Positions 23,120-31,145 of a stretch of 64,000 bases of DNA are shown piece by piece. Below the pieces are notes generated by a model. The model saw nothing but the letters and a program-made list of their open reading frames with translations, was not told the origin of the DNA and did not search any database. Position numbers and translations under genes: made by a program. Within the stretch, counting starts at the first letter, position 1. Each line of letters begins with the position of its first letter. The stretch comes from CAZAYY01 sp964489525 (lineage in GTDB: Bacteria > Chloroflexota > Anaerolineae > Anaerolineales > JABWBV01). The stretch is from positions 186,001 through 250,000 of the forward strand of contig CAZAYY010000003.1 of assembly GCA_964489525.1 (NCBI GenBank). Reading direction: 5' to 3'.

Positions 23120-24475
23120 TTACAGCTGGCGTTTATCTATCAGCCGACGCAGTTTGATGGGCGTGGAGGCACTGATGACCCCCTTCGGCAAAAATTCAAA
23201 AGCCAACGGAGCAATGGTCTGGCTGGTATGGATTTCGTGGTCGAGGAAAGGTAAAGCCCGGTACAGCCGGTGGGTGATTTGCTCAGAAATCCGGTTGGAT
23301 GCGGAATGGCCATTCGGTTCAGCAACTTCTACCCGCACGGTCAGGCGGTCCTGGTAGCCGTGCGCGTCAATCACCACCTGAAAAGCACCAATCCCTTCTT
23401 GATCAATCAGAGCCGCTTCCACCTGGGCGGGGAACATGTTTTCACCACTTCCAATGATCACCATATCGTCCAAACGCCCCTGGATGCGGCTCATCCGCCG
23501 GGTGGGAATCATTCCACAGGAGCAGGGCTCTTTGGGGAGCAGGGTTCCCAGGTCGCCTGAGCGGTAGCGCAGCAGCGGGCTGCCCCGCCGCCTGAGGGTG
23601 GTGTAGACCAGTTCGCCGGTCTGGCCCGGCGGCAGCACGGCTTTTGTTACCGGGTCAATCACTTCAACCAGAACACTGGCGCTGAGATGCAGCCCGCTGC
23701 GGGCCATACACTCACCGGCGCCCAACACACCCAATTCCATCATGCCATAAGTGTCGTACACGCGCGCCCCCCAGGCGGTTTCCAGGTGGGTGCGCAGGCT
23801 TTCCGAGAACGGCTCTGCACCCAGGCGAATCATGCGCACACCCAGTTCGGCCAGGTTGGCGTACTGCTGGCCTTCAGCGGTCAAGCGCAGCAGGTAGCTG
23901 GGTGTGCCCAACAAAACGGTGGAGCCAAACATGCGAATGGTTTCGATTTGTTTCTCGATCGTAATCGAATTGCCGCTGGGCACCACAAACGCCCCCAGCT
24001 TTTCAAAGGCAGCCTGGGCTACGCTGCCGGTCATCCAGGCCGGGTTGCCATAACTGAAGAGAATTTGGGCAACATCTGCGCTGGTAAGCCCAATCAGTTC
24101 CATTCCCAGCGTCATTGTACGAATGCCGCTGTCCCAGTCGGGGCGGGTGAGGAAAACAATTTTCGACTGCCCGGTTGTGCCGCTGGAGGACAGCGCATAA
24201 AGAATGTCGCGGCGCGGGGCCGCCAGAAAATCGTAAGGGTCGGTTTGCAGGTCGGCAGGGGTGGTGAAAAAACCCAGGCGCGGCAGGTCTTCAAGGGTCC
24301 GGATGGACTGTGGGTCGACACCCACTTCAGCAAACCGCCGTCGGTAAAAAGGGGAATGGGCTGCTGTATAGCGCACCTGTTCGCGCAGCATTCCGGTTTG
24401 AAGAGAATCCAATATTTGGCTGCCTTTTGGGCTGTTCTCCAGCCTTACCAGCAGCTTAATCCATGTGTTTGACAT
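23120..24475 (-). CDS. PaaK-like phenylacetate-CoA ligase family enzyme
   Basis: The 451-residue protein is a full-length member of the PaaK branch of adenylate-forming enzymes: P-loop SSSGTTGQSK, LGTPSYLLRL, DTYGMMELG, then LLRYRSGDLG, the EPCSCG motif and GRLDDMVIIGSGENMFP before a C-terminal lid. Family members form acyl-CoA or acyl-adenylates from aromatic or other carboxylic acids. No paa ring-oxidation genes are present nearby, so phenylacetate itself is not implied. It is the first gene of an operon with the tandem ligase and the deoxynucleoside kinase. Confidence 0.88.
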   Translation of the reverse strand: MSNTWIKLLVRLENSPKGSQILDSLQTGMLREQVRYTAAHSPFYRRRFAEVGVDPQSIRTLEDLPRLGFFTTPADLQTDPYDFLAAPRRDILYALSSSGTTGQSKIVFLTRPDWDSGIRTMTLGMELIGLTSADVAQILFSYGNPAWMTGSVAQAAFEKLGAFVVPSGNSITIEKQIETIRMFGSTVLLGTPSYLLRLTAEGQQYANLAELGVRMIRLGAEPFSESLRTHLETAWGARVYDTYGMMELGVLGAGECMARSGLHLSASVLVEVIDPVTKAVLPPGQTGELVYTTLRRRGSPLLRYRSGDLGTLLPKEPCSCGMIPTRRMSRIQGRLDDMVIIGSGENMFPAQVEAALIDQEGIGAFQVVIDAHGYQDRLTVRVEVAEPNGHSASNRISEQITHRLYRALPFLDHEIHTSQTIAPLAFEFLPKGVISASTPIKLRRLIDKRQL

Positions 24476-24564
24476 TGTTTTTCACTTCGTTGCTCATGAG
24501 AAAGAATCGTTAACAGTTTAACACAAAAACACCAGGTTTTTGTGTTTCAACAGGGTCTCTGCAG

Positions 24565-24606
24565 AAAAAAATGGCCTGCCTGGTTTTTTAATCCCCAGGC
24601 AGGCCA
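24565..24606 (-). terminator. Intrinsic terminator after nrdJ
   Basis: On the minus strand a 12-bp stem (24606-24595 with 24583-24572) is followed by seven T residues (24571-24565). It lies 33 nt past the nrdJ stop and separates it from the ligase operon. Confidence 0.92.
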
Positions 24607-24638
24607 GCTGCATTATAGCGCCATTTGCGGCAAATTAC

Positions 24639-27284
24639 CTAACACTCGCTGTAGCCGCACGAATAACATTTGCGGCAGCCCTCTTCGTTGACGACCGAAG
24701 CCTGGCCGCATTCCGGGCACAGGTCGCCAATTTTCATCAGCAGGCTGTCGGGGGCGGGGCTGGAAAACCGTGGGGCGGGTGCCGCTTCTTCTGCATGACT
24801 GCCGGCGCCGTTGGAGTGGCCGTTCGGGTGAATTTCGTGAGATTGCCCGTTCAGCCCGGCCTGGGGCACACCCGGGTTGGCTTCGCTGTGGTTGGCAGCG
24901 GTATTTTGCATATATTCTTCCAGCGCCTGGGCCACCCCATCGGGCAAAGAGCGCACCCGGTTGGGGCCAAAACCAAGTGAACGCCCACCGCCAATTCCGG
25001 CAAGCTGGCGAATCACTTCAATCAGCCGCTCACGTGGGGCAATGGGGGATGCCAGGCGCAGGATGTAGGAAATCAGGCGGCCAATGGCTTCAGAAACGGC
25101 AGCCGTATCCGAACCGGCTTTAGCCGTGTTAATGAAAACCTCAAAGGGTTGGCTGCCGCCATTTTCGTTGATGGTGATAAAGGCTTTGCCCAGCGGGGTG
25201 TTGCTTTGGAAGGTGTAGCCATGCAGAGCACGCGGGCGGGGTTTCTTCTTATCATGCCAGATCAGCGCTGGTTGGGTTTCGGCGGGTTGGCTGGTTTTGT
25301 TTTTCTCTTTGGCTGTGGCGTGGGTTTCCAGAACCACCTTCTCACGCGAGCCGGTGACATATACCGTGATGCCCTTGCAGCCCAGCTCCCAGGCCAGTTT
25401 GTAGGCAGTGGCCACATCTTCTTCCGAGGCTTCGGCAGGGAAATTGACGGTTTTGCTCAGGCTGTTGTCCACAAAAGCCTGCATGGCGGCCTGCATGCGT
25501 ACGTGTTCTTCAGCGGTAATATCGCTGGAAACCACAAAGACATCTTTGACCTGGTGCGGCAGGCTGTCCACATCCTGACAGGTGCCGGTTTCGATAACCT
25601 GTTGGATGACCGCATGTTTAACATCCGGGTCCAGGTTGTGGACATCCAGGGCTTTTTCAAAGAGCGGGCTGGTATAGGTTAGCTGCAAATCCTTGCCGTG
25701 ATCATTCACGTGGCGGATGTACGCCAGGGCAAAAACCGGTTCGCAGCCATATCCTTCGCAGCCGGCCGCGGTTGAAATGGTGCCAGTGGGGGCAATGGTG
25801 GTTTGGGCGGCGTTGCGGATCCCATTCTTTTTGATGCCCTTAATCACTTTGTCCCAATCCACTTCGGGCCGGCCATAGTTATGTTTGTAGGGGGCTAACG
25901 GGCGGGGCGGCGCCCAGGTGATGTTCTCCGGGTCGTAGATGCTGCCTTCAATGGCAGCAAACGGGCCGCGCTCTTTGGCCAGCTTAATACTGGTGCGCAT
26001 CGCATGGTAGCGCACAAACTCCATCACCTGCGCAGAAAATTCCTGGCCCTCTGCAGAGCCGTAGCGAATGCCAGAATGATACATCAGGTCGGCCAGGCCC
26101 ATAATGCCCAATCCGATCCGGCGGGCGCGCATGGCGGCTTCACGCAGCTGAGGAACTGCAGGAACATAAGCGTTGGCTTCAACCACATCATCCAGGAAGC
26201 GGGTTGCGGTTTCAATGGAGCGCTGCAATTTTTCCCAATCCACACTGCCTTCTGGCCCAAAATGCTCGGCGAGGTTAATGGACCCCAGGCAGCAGTTTTC
26301 ATACGGGCCAAGCCACTGTTCGCCGCAAGGGTTGGTAGCTTCCAGCTGGTACAGGTGGGGAACCGGGTTGCTGCGGTTGGCAGCATCCAGGAACAGTACA
26401 CCCGGTTCACCGTTATGGTGGGCCTGGCGCACAATTTTGTCGAACAGGTCGCGGGCGCGCACCGTACGATAAACCCGCAGTGGAATACCCGCTTCTTCGG
26501 CCTGTTCCAGCGTGCCATTAAACGAGCGGTATTCTGGTGCCTTCACATCCGGAAAGCGTAAGTCCCACATTTCATCGTTGATGACGGCGCGCATAAAAGC
26601 GTCGGTAATCCCCACAGAAATATTGAAGTTCGTGATGGCATTTTCATCGGTTTTGCAGGTAACAAATTCTTCAATATCCGGGTGATCTACCCGCAGCACA
26701 CCCATGTTGGCGCCGCGGCGGGTGCCGCCCTGGGCAATTTCGCCAAAGGCATCATCATAAACCCGTAAGAAACCAACCGGCCCGGTGGCCTTACCCGCTG
26801 AAGAATTGACCAGGGCGCTTTTGGGGCGCAGCCGGGAAAACGAAAAGCCGTTTCCGCCGCCGGTTTGCTGAATCAGCGCGGCATCGCGTAAAGTTTGAAA
26901 GATACCCATTGAATGCCGGCCCATATCGTCGCTAATGGGCAAAACAAAGCAGGCCGCAAGCTGGCCCAGGTCTGTGCCCGCCCCGGTAAAGGTGGGCGAA
27001 TTGGGAAAGAACTGCTTTTGAATCAGCATTGCGTAAAACTCACGGGCTGACTCCATCACATCGCCCCCCCATTCGGTTTCCACTTTAGCCACATGGTAGG
27101 CAACCCGCCAGAAGGTTTCCTCAACCGTTTCAATCAGTTCGCCATCCTGTCCGCGCCGGGTGTAGCGCCGCAAAAATACTTTGCGCGCATTTTCAGTCAG
27201 GTCAGCGGCTGGAACATCGTCTGGAATTGGGGGGGTGGGCATTAGACCCAGTTTTTCAGTAAATTTTTGGGCGGTTTTGGACAT
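24639..27284 (-). CDS. nrdJ: Vitamin B12-dependent ribonucleotide reductase (class II)
   Basis: The 881-residue protein makes deoxyribonucleotides from ribonucleotides using adenosylcobalamin to start the radical. Visible features are the NPCGEQWLGPYENCCLGSIN active-site loop (Asn, Cys and Glu of the radical mechanism), PTGTISTAAGCEGYGCEP and the LSKTVNFP region. A TSCPD-type domain (about 695-800) and a C-terminal zinc-ribbon/redox tail with CPECG and CRKCYSCGYSEC follow. AAGGAG before 27284 fixes the start; a longer frame from 27350 is not supported. It lies 87 nt downstream of nrdR on the same strand, and a terminator follows. No B12 riboswitch is seen in the short leader. Confidence 0.96.
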   Translation of the reverse strand: MSKTAQKFTEKLGLMPTPPIPDDVPAADLTENARKVFLRRYTRRGQDGELIETVEETFWRVAYHVAKVETEWGGDVMESAREFYAMLIQKQFFPNSPTFTGAGTDLGQLAACFVLPISDDMGRHSMGIFQTLRDAALIQQTGGGNGFSFSRLRPKSALVNSSAGKATGPVGFLRVYDDAFGEIAQGGTRRGANMGVLRVDHPDIEEFVTCKTDENAITNFNISVGITDAFMRAVINDEMWDLRFPDVKAPEYRSFNGTLEQAEEAGIPLRVYRTVRARDLFDKIVRQAHHNGEPGVLFLDAANRSNPVPHLYQLEATNPCGEQWLGPYENCCLGSINLAEHFGPEGSVDWEKLQRSIETATRFLDDVVEANAYVPAVPQLREAAMRARRIGLGIMGLADLMYHSGIRYGSAEGQEFSAQVMEFVRYHAMRTSIKLAKERGPFAAIEGSIYDPENITWAPPRPLAPYKHNYGRPEVDWDKVIKGIKKNGIRNAAQTTIAPTGTISTAAGCEGYGCEPVFALAYIRHVNDHGKDLQLTYTSPLFEKALDVHNLDPDVKHAVIQQVIETGTCQDVDSLPHQVKDVFVVSSDITAEEHVRMQAAMQAFVDNSLSKTVNFPAEASEEDVATAYKLAWELGCKGITVYVTGSREKVVLETHATAKEKNKTSQPAETQPALIWHDKKKPRPRALHGYTFQSNTPLGKAFITINENGGSQPFEVFINTAKAGSDTAAVSEAIGRLISYILRLASPIAPRERLIEVIRQLAGIGGGRSLGFGPNRVRSLPDGVAQALEEYMQNTAANHSEANPGVPQAGLNGQSHEIHPNGHSNGAGSHAEEAAPAPRFSSPAPDSLLMKIGDLCPECGQASVVNEEGCRKCYSCGYSEC

Positions 27285-27371
27285 AAATATCTCCTTATCC
27301 AGTGATCTCAGACAAAAATACACCCGACCCACCTCAAAAAGGCAGAGCACGGGCAGCCAACCGGCAGTAGA

Positions 27372-27821
27372 TTAACCCTCTAAGAGCCGGTCAATTTCGG
27401 TGCGAATGGACTGTAAATCGTCCAATCCAAGGTAAACAATTGCGTAGCGAATATAGGCAATATGGTCCAGCTCTTTCAACCCTGCAATCACCATATCACC
27501 CACCACCCGAGAAGAAACTTCAGACCGGCCCATCGTTTGCAGCGTGGCTTCAATTTCCCCGGCGAGGCGTTCGATATCTGCTGCAGATACCGGCCGTTTC
27601 ACGCAAGAAATGCGAATCCCGCGAATGAGTTTCTCCTTATCAAATTCTTCGCGGGTGCCATCTTGCTTAATTAACAACGGTGTCGCCAGAATTGGGCGTT
27701 CATAAGTGCTGAAGCGCTGGCGGCATTCTTTGCATTCCCTGCGCCGGCGGACACCGCCCCGGTTGTCGTGGGTGGTATCCAGTACCCGGGAATCATCAGA
27801 ATGGCAAAAGGGACAGTGCAT
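27372..27821 (-). CDS. nrdR: Transcriptional repressor NrdR
   Basis: The 149-residue protein is a complete NrdR: an N-terminal zinc ribbon with CPFC and CKEC pairs (MHCPFCHSDDSRVLDTT, RRRRECKECRQRFSTYER) and an ATP-cone domain (about 50-135, RGIRISCVKRPVS). NrdR senses dATP/ATP and represses ribonucleotide reductase genes through paired NrdR boxes. Here it precedes nrdJ. A palindrome just downstream of its -10 box fits autoregulation of nrdR and nrdJ together. Confidence 0.97.
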   Translation of the reverse strand: MHCPFCHSDDSRVLDTTHDNRGGVRRRRECKECRQRFSTYERPILATPLLIKQDGTREEFDKEKLIRGIRISCVKRPVSAADIERLAGEIEATLQTMGRSEVSSRVVGDMVIAGLKELDHIAYIRYAIVYLGLDDLQSIRTEIDRLLEG

Positions 27822-27836
27822 CGGCTCCTCAAAACC

Positions 27837-27856
27837 ACCCCCTATATATGGGGGGT
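27837..27856. promoter_or_regulatory. Candidate NrdR box
   Basis: A 20-bp palindrome (18 of 20 positions symmetrical) with a TATATA core and C5/G6 arms lies 15 nt before the nrdR start. A weaker ATAT-centred half-symmetrical site is centred about 30 bp upstream (near 27876). Known NrdR boxes are AT-cored palindromes in pairs about three helical turns apart, so the spacing fits; the flank sequence differs from the textbook consensus. Confidence 0.5.
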
Positions 27857-27859
27857 TAA

Positions 27860-27865
27860 TTTATA
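27860..27865 (-). promoter_or_regulatory. -10 box of the nrdR-nrdJ operon
   Basis: Minus-strand TATAAA preceded by TG (TGTATAAA). It lies between the two candidate NrdR sites. A -35 is not clear. Confidence 0.45.
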
Positions 27866-27889
27866 CAGTATGCTATATGTACTATATTG

Positions 27890-28135
27890 GCGTGGATGGA
27901 ATTCTAGCACACCTGTACTGATTAGGCAATAGTCCCCCCCTTAAAATATTGGCGTATTTGGAATCTTTAAGGTTAGCGTAGGGTACTCATTAAGTACGGA
28001 TACCGGCTCATCCCAAAAATCGACAACCCATAACCAAACGAGCCCATTAAGGGGGCAGGGCTAAATGGCCTCGCAGGCAAGGTCTGAAGCACGCCCCTCC
28101 ACCCACCATGCGCCTGGCAACCTTTTTACCGAGTG
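27890..28135. other. Intergenic stretch with no recognised feature
   Basis: Between the nrdR promoter and the yibE/F-like promoter I see no gene, hairpin with T-run or repeat. Small open frames here lack ribosome sites and family resemblance. Confidence 0.5.
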
Positions 28136-28140
28136 CGGGT

Positions 28141-28146
28141 TATAAT
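28141..28146 (+). promoter_or_regulatory. -10 box of the YibE/F gene
   Basis: A perfect TATAAT 31 nt upstream of the ATG at 28178; the region about 17 nt further up has no strong -35. Confidence 0.55.
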
Positions 28147-28177
28147 CGCATTCAGGAAAAACAAAGGGACAAACCCG

Positions 28178-29389
28178 ATGAAAAAGAACACGCTGATTTT
28201 TATCCTTTCTGCAGCGGGGTTGGTGCTGGCTGCCGGGTTGATTATTTTGGCTGCAGCCCGAATTGGCAGCCAACCAGCCCCCCAGGACACTGCCTTTACC
28301 ATGACCTTTGGCGCAGATGTGGTGCGTGCCGAAGTACGCGCCATTCTGGAAGAGGGCGAAATCACCCTGGGCGATGTCACCCAACCCTACCAGGTTTTGC
28401 TTCTGCGCATTGCTGAGGGGCCGCTGGAAGGCCAATTGGTGGAAATTGACTACGGCAAACGCCAGCTTCTGCCCAGCCCCATCCAAATTCAAAAAGGCGA
28501 TATCCTGCTCATCAATGCCAACGCTATGCCCAATGGCCAGGTAAACGCTTATTTTGTGGACTTTGTGCGCACTCGCCCCCTGCTGATTTTGTTGGGCACT
28601 TTTGTTATCTTCAGCATTCTGATCAGCGGGTGGAAGGCGGTTCGCAGCATGATAGGCCTGGCCGGCAGCATGCTTGTGATTACCGGCTACATTTTGCCGC
28701 AAATTTTAGCCGGGCGCGACCCGGTTCTGGTTTCTATCACAGGCGCATTTTTCTTGCTGGCCTTTACAATTTATATTACCTACGGTTGGACCTTGAAATC
28801 GCACGCCGCTGTGGCCGGGACACTGTTGGCCTTGATTCTTACCGGAGTACTGGCGGCATATTTTATTGAACTCACCCGCCTGACCGGCTTTGGTAACGAA
28901 GATGCGCTTTTTCTGGTGCAAACTTCAGAAATCCGCTTGAACCTGCGCGGGCTGGTGTTAGGTGGAATGTTGATTGGCGCACTCGGAGTGTTGGACGACC
29001 TGGTTATTACGCAATCTTCCGCCGTGTTCGAAATTGCCCACGCCGCCCGCGACCAGGGCGCCCGGCCTGGCTTCCAGGCTTTGTTTCGCACCGCCATGCG
29101 CATTGGGCGCGACCACGTGGCTGCCACGGTAAACACCCTGGTGCTGGCCTACGCAGGGGCCGCGCTGCCCTCACTGCTGCTGCTTTCGCTCAATGGGGCG
29201 CAGGCGGGTTACCTGGTCAACTTCGAATTTCTCACCGAAGAAATTGTGCGCACACTGGTCGGTTCGCTGGGGCTGATGTCGGCTGTGCCGTTGAGCACAC
29301 TCATTGCCAGCCTTTTGGCGGTATACCACGACCAGCTGGGTCCGTTGGCACGCTGGCTTGGCCCGGAAGGGGCAGGGCATTCGCACTAA
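28178..29389 (+). CDS. YibE/F-family membrane protein
   Basis: The 403-residue protein has an N-terminal signal-anchor helix, an extracytoplasmic beta-rich domain (about 40-135) and then about seven membrane helices. The membrane part has the YibE/F family pattern: a GWKAVRSMIGLAGSM segment, GVLDDLVITQSSAVFE, and LVLAYAGAALPSLLLLS near the end. The family is of unknown function and has been suggested to be a transporter. The start at 28178 gives a proper Lys-rich signal-anchor; an upstream frame from 28133 starts inside the promoter. It is convergent with the serine hydrolase gene. Confidence 0.85.
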   Translation: MKKNTLIFILSAAGLVLAAGLIILAAARIGSQPAPQDTAFTMTFGADVVRAEVRAILEEGEITLGDVTQPYQVLLLRIAEGPLEGQLVEIDYGKRQLLPSPIQIQKGDILLINANAMPNGQVNAYFVDFVRTRPLLILLGTFVIFSILISGWKAVRSMIGLAGSMLVITGYILPQILAGRDPVLVSITGAFFLLAFTIYITYGWTLKSHAAVAGTLLALILTGVLAAYFIELTRLTGFGNEDALFLVQTSEIRLNLRGLVLGGMLIGALGVLDDLVITQSSAVFEIAHAARDQGARPGFQALFRTAMRIGRDHVAATVNTLVLAYAGAALPSLLLLSLNGAQAGYLVNFEFLTEEIVRTLVGSLGLMSAVPLSTLIASLLAVYHDQLGPLARWLGPEGAGHSH

Positions 29390-29406
29390 AGCCTTGAGAT
29401 TGGGGC

Positions 29407-30891
29407 TTATTGGGGCAGGTTGTAATAGTTGTAAATGGCGCGAGAGATATCGCGCACCAACAGGGAAATCGAATCCCAAATGATTTGCTGCGGGTGATAG
29501 ACAAAAACCACCAAAACATAGTTGCCGCTGGGCGTATACACAATGCCTGCATCGCCCATCGAAGTCATTTGCCCGCTGGCGGCGGTTGTCCACCCGTGTT
29601 TATGGGCAACACGGGTACCGTCGGGCACACCGGCTTTTATCAGCGCCGCCATCTGGTTCCGGGTAAGCATTTCAATCATTTTTTGGCATTCAGCCTGGGT
29701 AATCTGGCCCGCGAAAACGGGGATGAGCGCTCCACCCTGGTTTTGGGCACACTGGTAAATATCCGTGAGCAGCATCCCCACATCCGACACAGTGGTCTGG
29801 TTATACGGATCGGGGTTCAGGTTAATATCCGTGCGAATGTTGGAGGGGGTTTCATAGCGCACCAATAACGGGGCACCCAGGTAAAACATTCCCGCCATAA
29901 AGGTGTTTTCCAGGCCAAGCTTGCGCATGTCCTCGGTCACGCGCAGGGGGCCAAGATTTGGCTCAATGACCTGGTTCATCAGCCAATCGGCAGGCTCGTT
30001 GGTTGAAAGCTCAATCATATCGCGCAGATACTGTTCAGCCTCGGCTGGAGTCGGTTCGTCCAGGCGGGCAAAGGCTGAAACCATGATCGGAATCTTGACC
30101 ACGCTGGCGGCAGTGAAAGAAATATCAGGCTGTACAGAAAGATACTCACCGTTCTGGTAGGCAAAATGGACTTCATTGGCAGTTTGCAGATCCAACATAT
30201 ATACCTCTACCATGCCATCAAAGCCAAAATTATCAATTACCTGGCGCAGGAAAATTTGCAAATTATCGAAAGCCAGCTGTGAGGGGCTGGTACGCACCAG
30301 CGGGAGCACCACCCGCCGGTCGCTGCGTGAAGCCAGGGCGCGCTCGATAGGCAAAATTGCCGCGTCCACATCCAGCGCCAGGCCCGGTTCGCCAGGCGTG
30401 AAATTGATGGTGCCCACATTGGGAATCGGTGATGAGGCCGGCTGGTTATAGCGCGCCACCACTTCGTTTTCCAGGTAAATGCGCAGGCGGGTTTCAGAAT
30501 ACGTCCAATCCAACGGCACGGGTTGTGGGTCAGGCTGGCGAGACCAAATGTAATCCCAATAACCTTCCCAAAAAGGCAGGTTGGTGCGCTGCAGGTCCGC
30601 GGCGGCCAACATCCGCTCCAGGTTCAGTTCAAAGCCAACCACAGCCGGCTCAAACTGGATCAGCGCATCGCCAAAAGCCAGTTCAACCGGCAGCGAATAA
30701 ACCGCTAACAACCGCTCTGCAGCCTGTTGGCGGTTAAGCTGCCCCACCGGAACCCCGGCAATAACCTGCCCTGCCAGGAAATTGGTGCGAACCCGGCTGT
30801 ATTGGATGAGTTCTAACACGGCCAGAATGACCGCGATTAAGATCATCAAAAAAGAAAAGCCTCTTAGCAAAGAACGCCCGGTTCGTACCAT
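29407..30891 (-). CDS. Membrane-anchored class A beta-lactamase-like serine hydrolase
   Basis: The 494-residue protein has one N-terminal membrane helix (about 10-30), a domain resembling the YoaR/VanW-type putative peptidoglycan-binding region (GVPVGQLNRQQAAERL and QFEPAVVGFELN), and a C-terminal beta-lactamase/transpeptidase domain. Catalytic motifs are S-x-x-K in TAASVVKIP (Ser263, Lys266), S-x-N as STN (296-298) and K-H-G in VAHKHGWT in place of the usual K-T/S-G. Such proteins act on cell-wall peptides or, in some cases, on beta-lactams. The start at 30891 lies 6 nt after a TATAAT, implying a leaderless message; a TTG at 30897 is less likely. Confidence 0.83.
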   Translation of the reverse strand: MVRTGRSLLRGFSFLMILIAVILAVLELIQYSRVRTNFLAGQVIAGVPVGQLNRQQAAERLLAVYSLPVELAFGDALIQFEPAVVGFELNLERMLAAADLQRTNLPFWEGYWDYIWSRQPDPQPVPLDWTYSETRLRIYLENEVVARYNQPASSPIPNVGTINFTPGEPGLALDVDAAILPIERALASRSDRRVVLPLVRTSPSQLAFDNLQIFLRQVIDNFGFDGMVEVYMLDLQTANEVHFAYQNGEYLSVQPDISFTAASVVKIPIMVSAFARLDEPTPAEAEQYLRDMIELSTNEPADWLMNQVIEPNLGPLRVTEDMRKLGLENTFMAGMFYLGAPLLVRYETPSNIRTDINLNPDPYNQTTVSDVGMLLTDIYQCAQNQGGALIPVFAGQITQAECQKMIEMLTRNQMAALIKAGVPDGTRVAHKHGWTTAASGQMTSMGDAGIVYTPSGNYVLVVFVYHPQQIIWDSISLLVRDISRAIYNYYNLPQ

Positions 30892-30897
30892 GCCCAA

Positions 30898-30903
30898 ATT
30901 ATA
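30898..30903 (-). promoter_or_regulatory. -10 box (TATAAT), likely leaderless start
   Basis: Minus-strand TATAAT ends 6 nt before the ATG at 30891, with no room for a ribosome site. Confidence 0.65.
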
Positions 30904-30987
30904 CCCGTTTGGAAGATTGCTGCTTTGGCAGATTGAAATTATTTAAAATCCCCTCATTTGCGCCTGCCTTTTTTCTTAAAAGACGGA

Positions 30988-30993
30988 TAAAAT
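30988..30993 (+). promoter_or_regulatory. Possible -10 box upstream of ugd
   Basis: TAAAAT about 150 nt before the ugd start. A small hairpin (GCCCC AAAC GGGGC) lies in the leader near 31027-31040. A -35 is not evident, so the assignment is weak. Confidence 0.35.
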
Positions 30994-31145
30994 AACCTTT
31001 GCGGTGCGTTCAGGTGTTCCTTTGCCCCAAACGGGGCAGCAATGCCACAAACAAAGAGCCCCAAACCACCCAATTTATGCCGTAAAAGGCTGCACAGCGC
31101 TGCAAAAAGCAAAGCATCAGCAGCCAAAAATCAGGAGAACACTTC

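Noticed and set aside
27285..27371. Possible cobalamin riboswitch between nrdR and nrdJ
   Set aside because: The gap is only 87 nt and no B12-box-like core or multi-stem structure is visible.
28061..28702. A 213-codon open frame on the minus strand opposite the YibE/F gene
   Set aside because: It is a shadow of the plus-strand gene: composition and motifs belong to the YibE/F protein, and the minus reading resembles no family.
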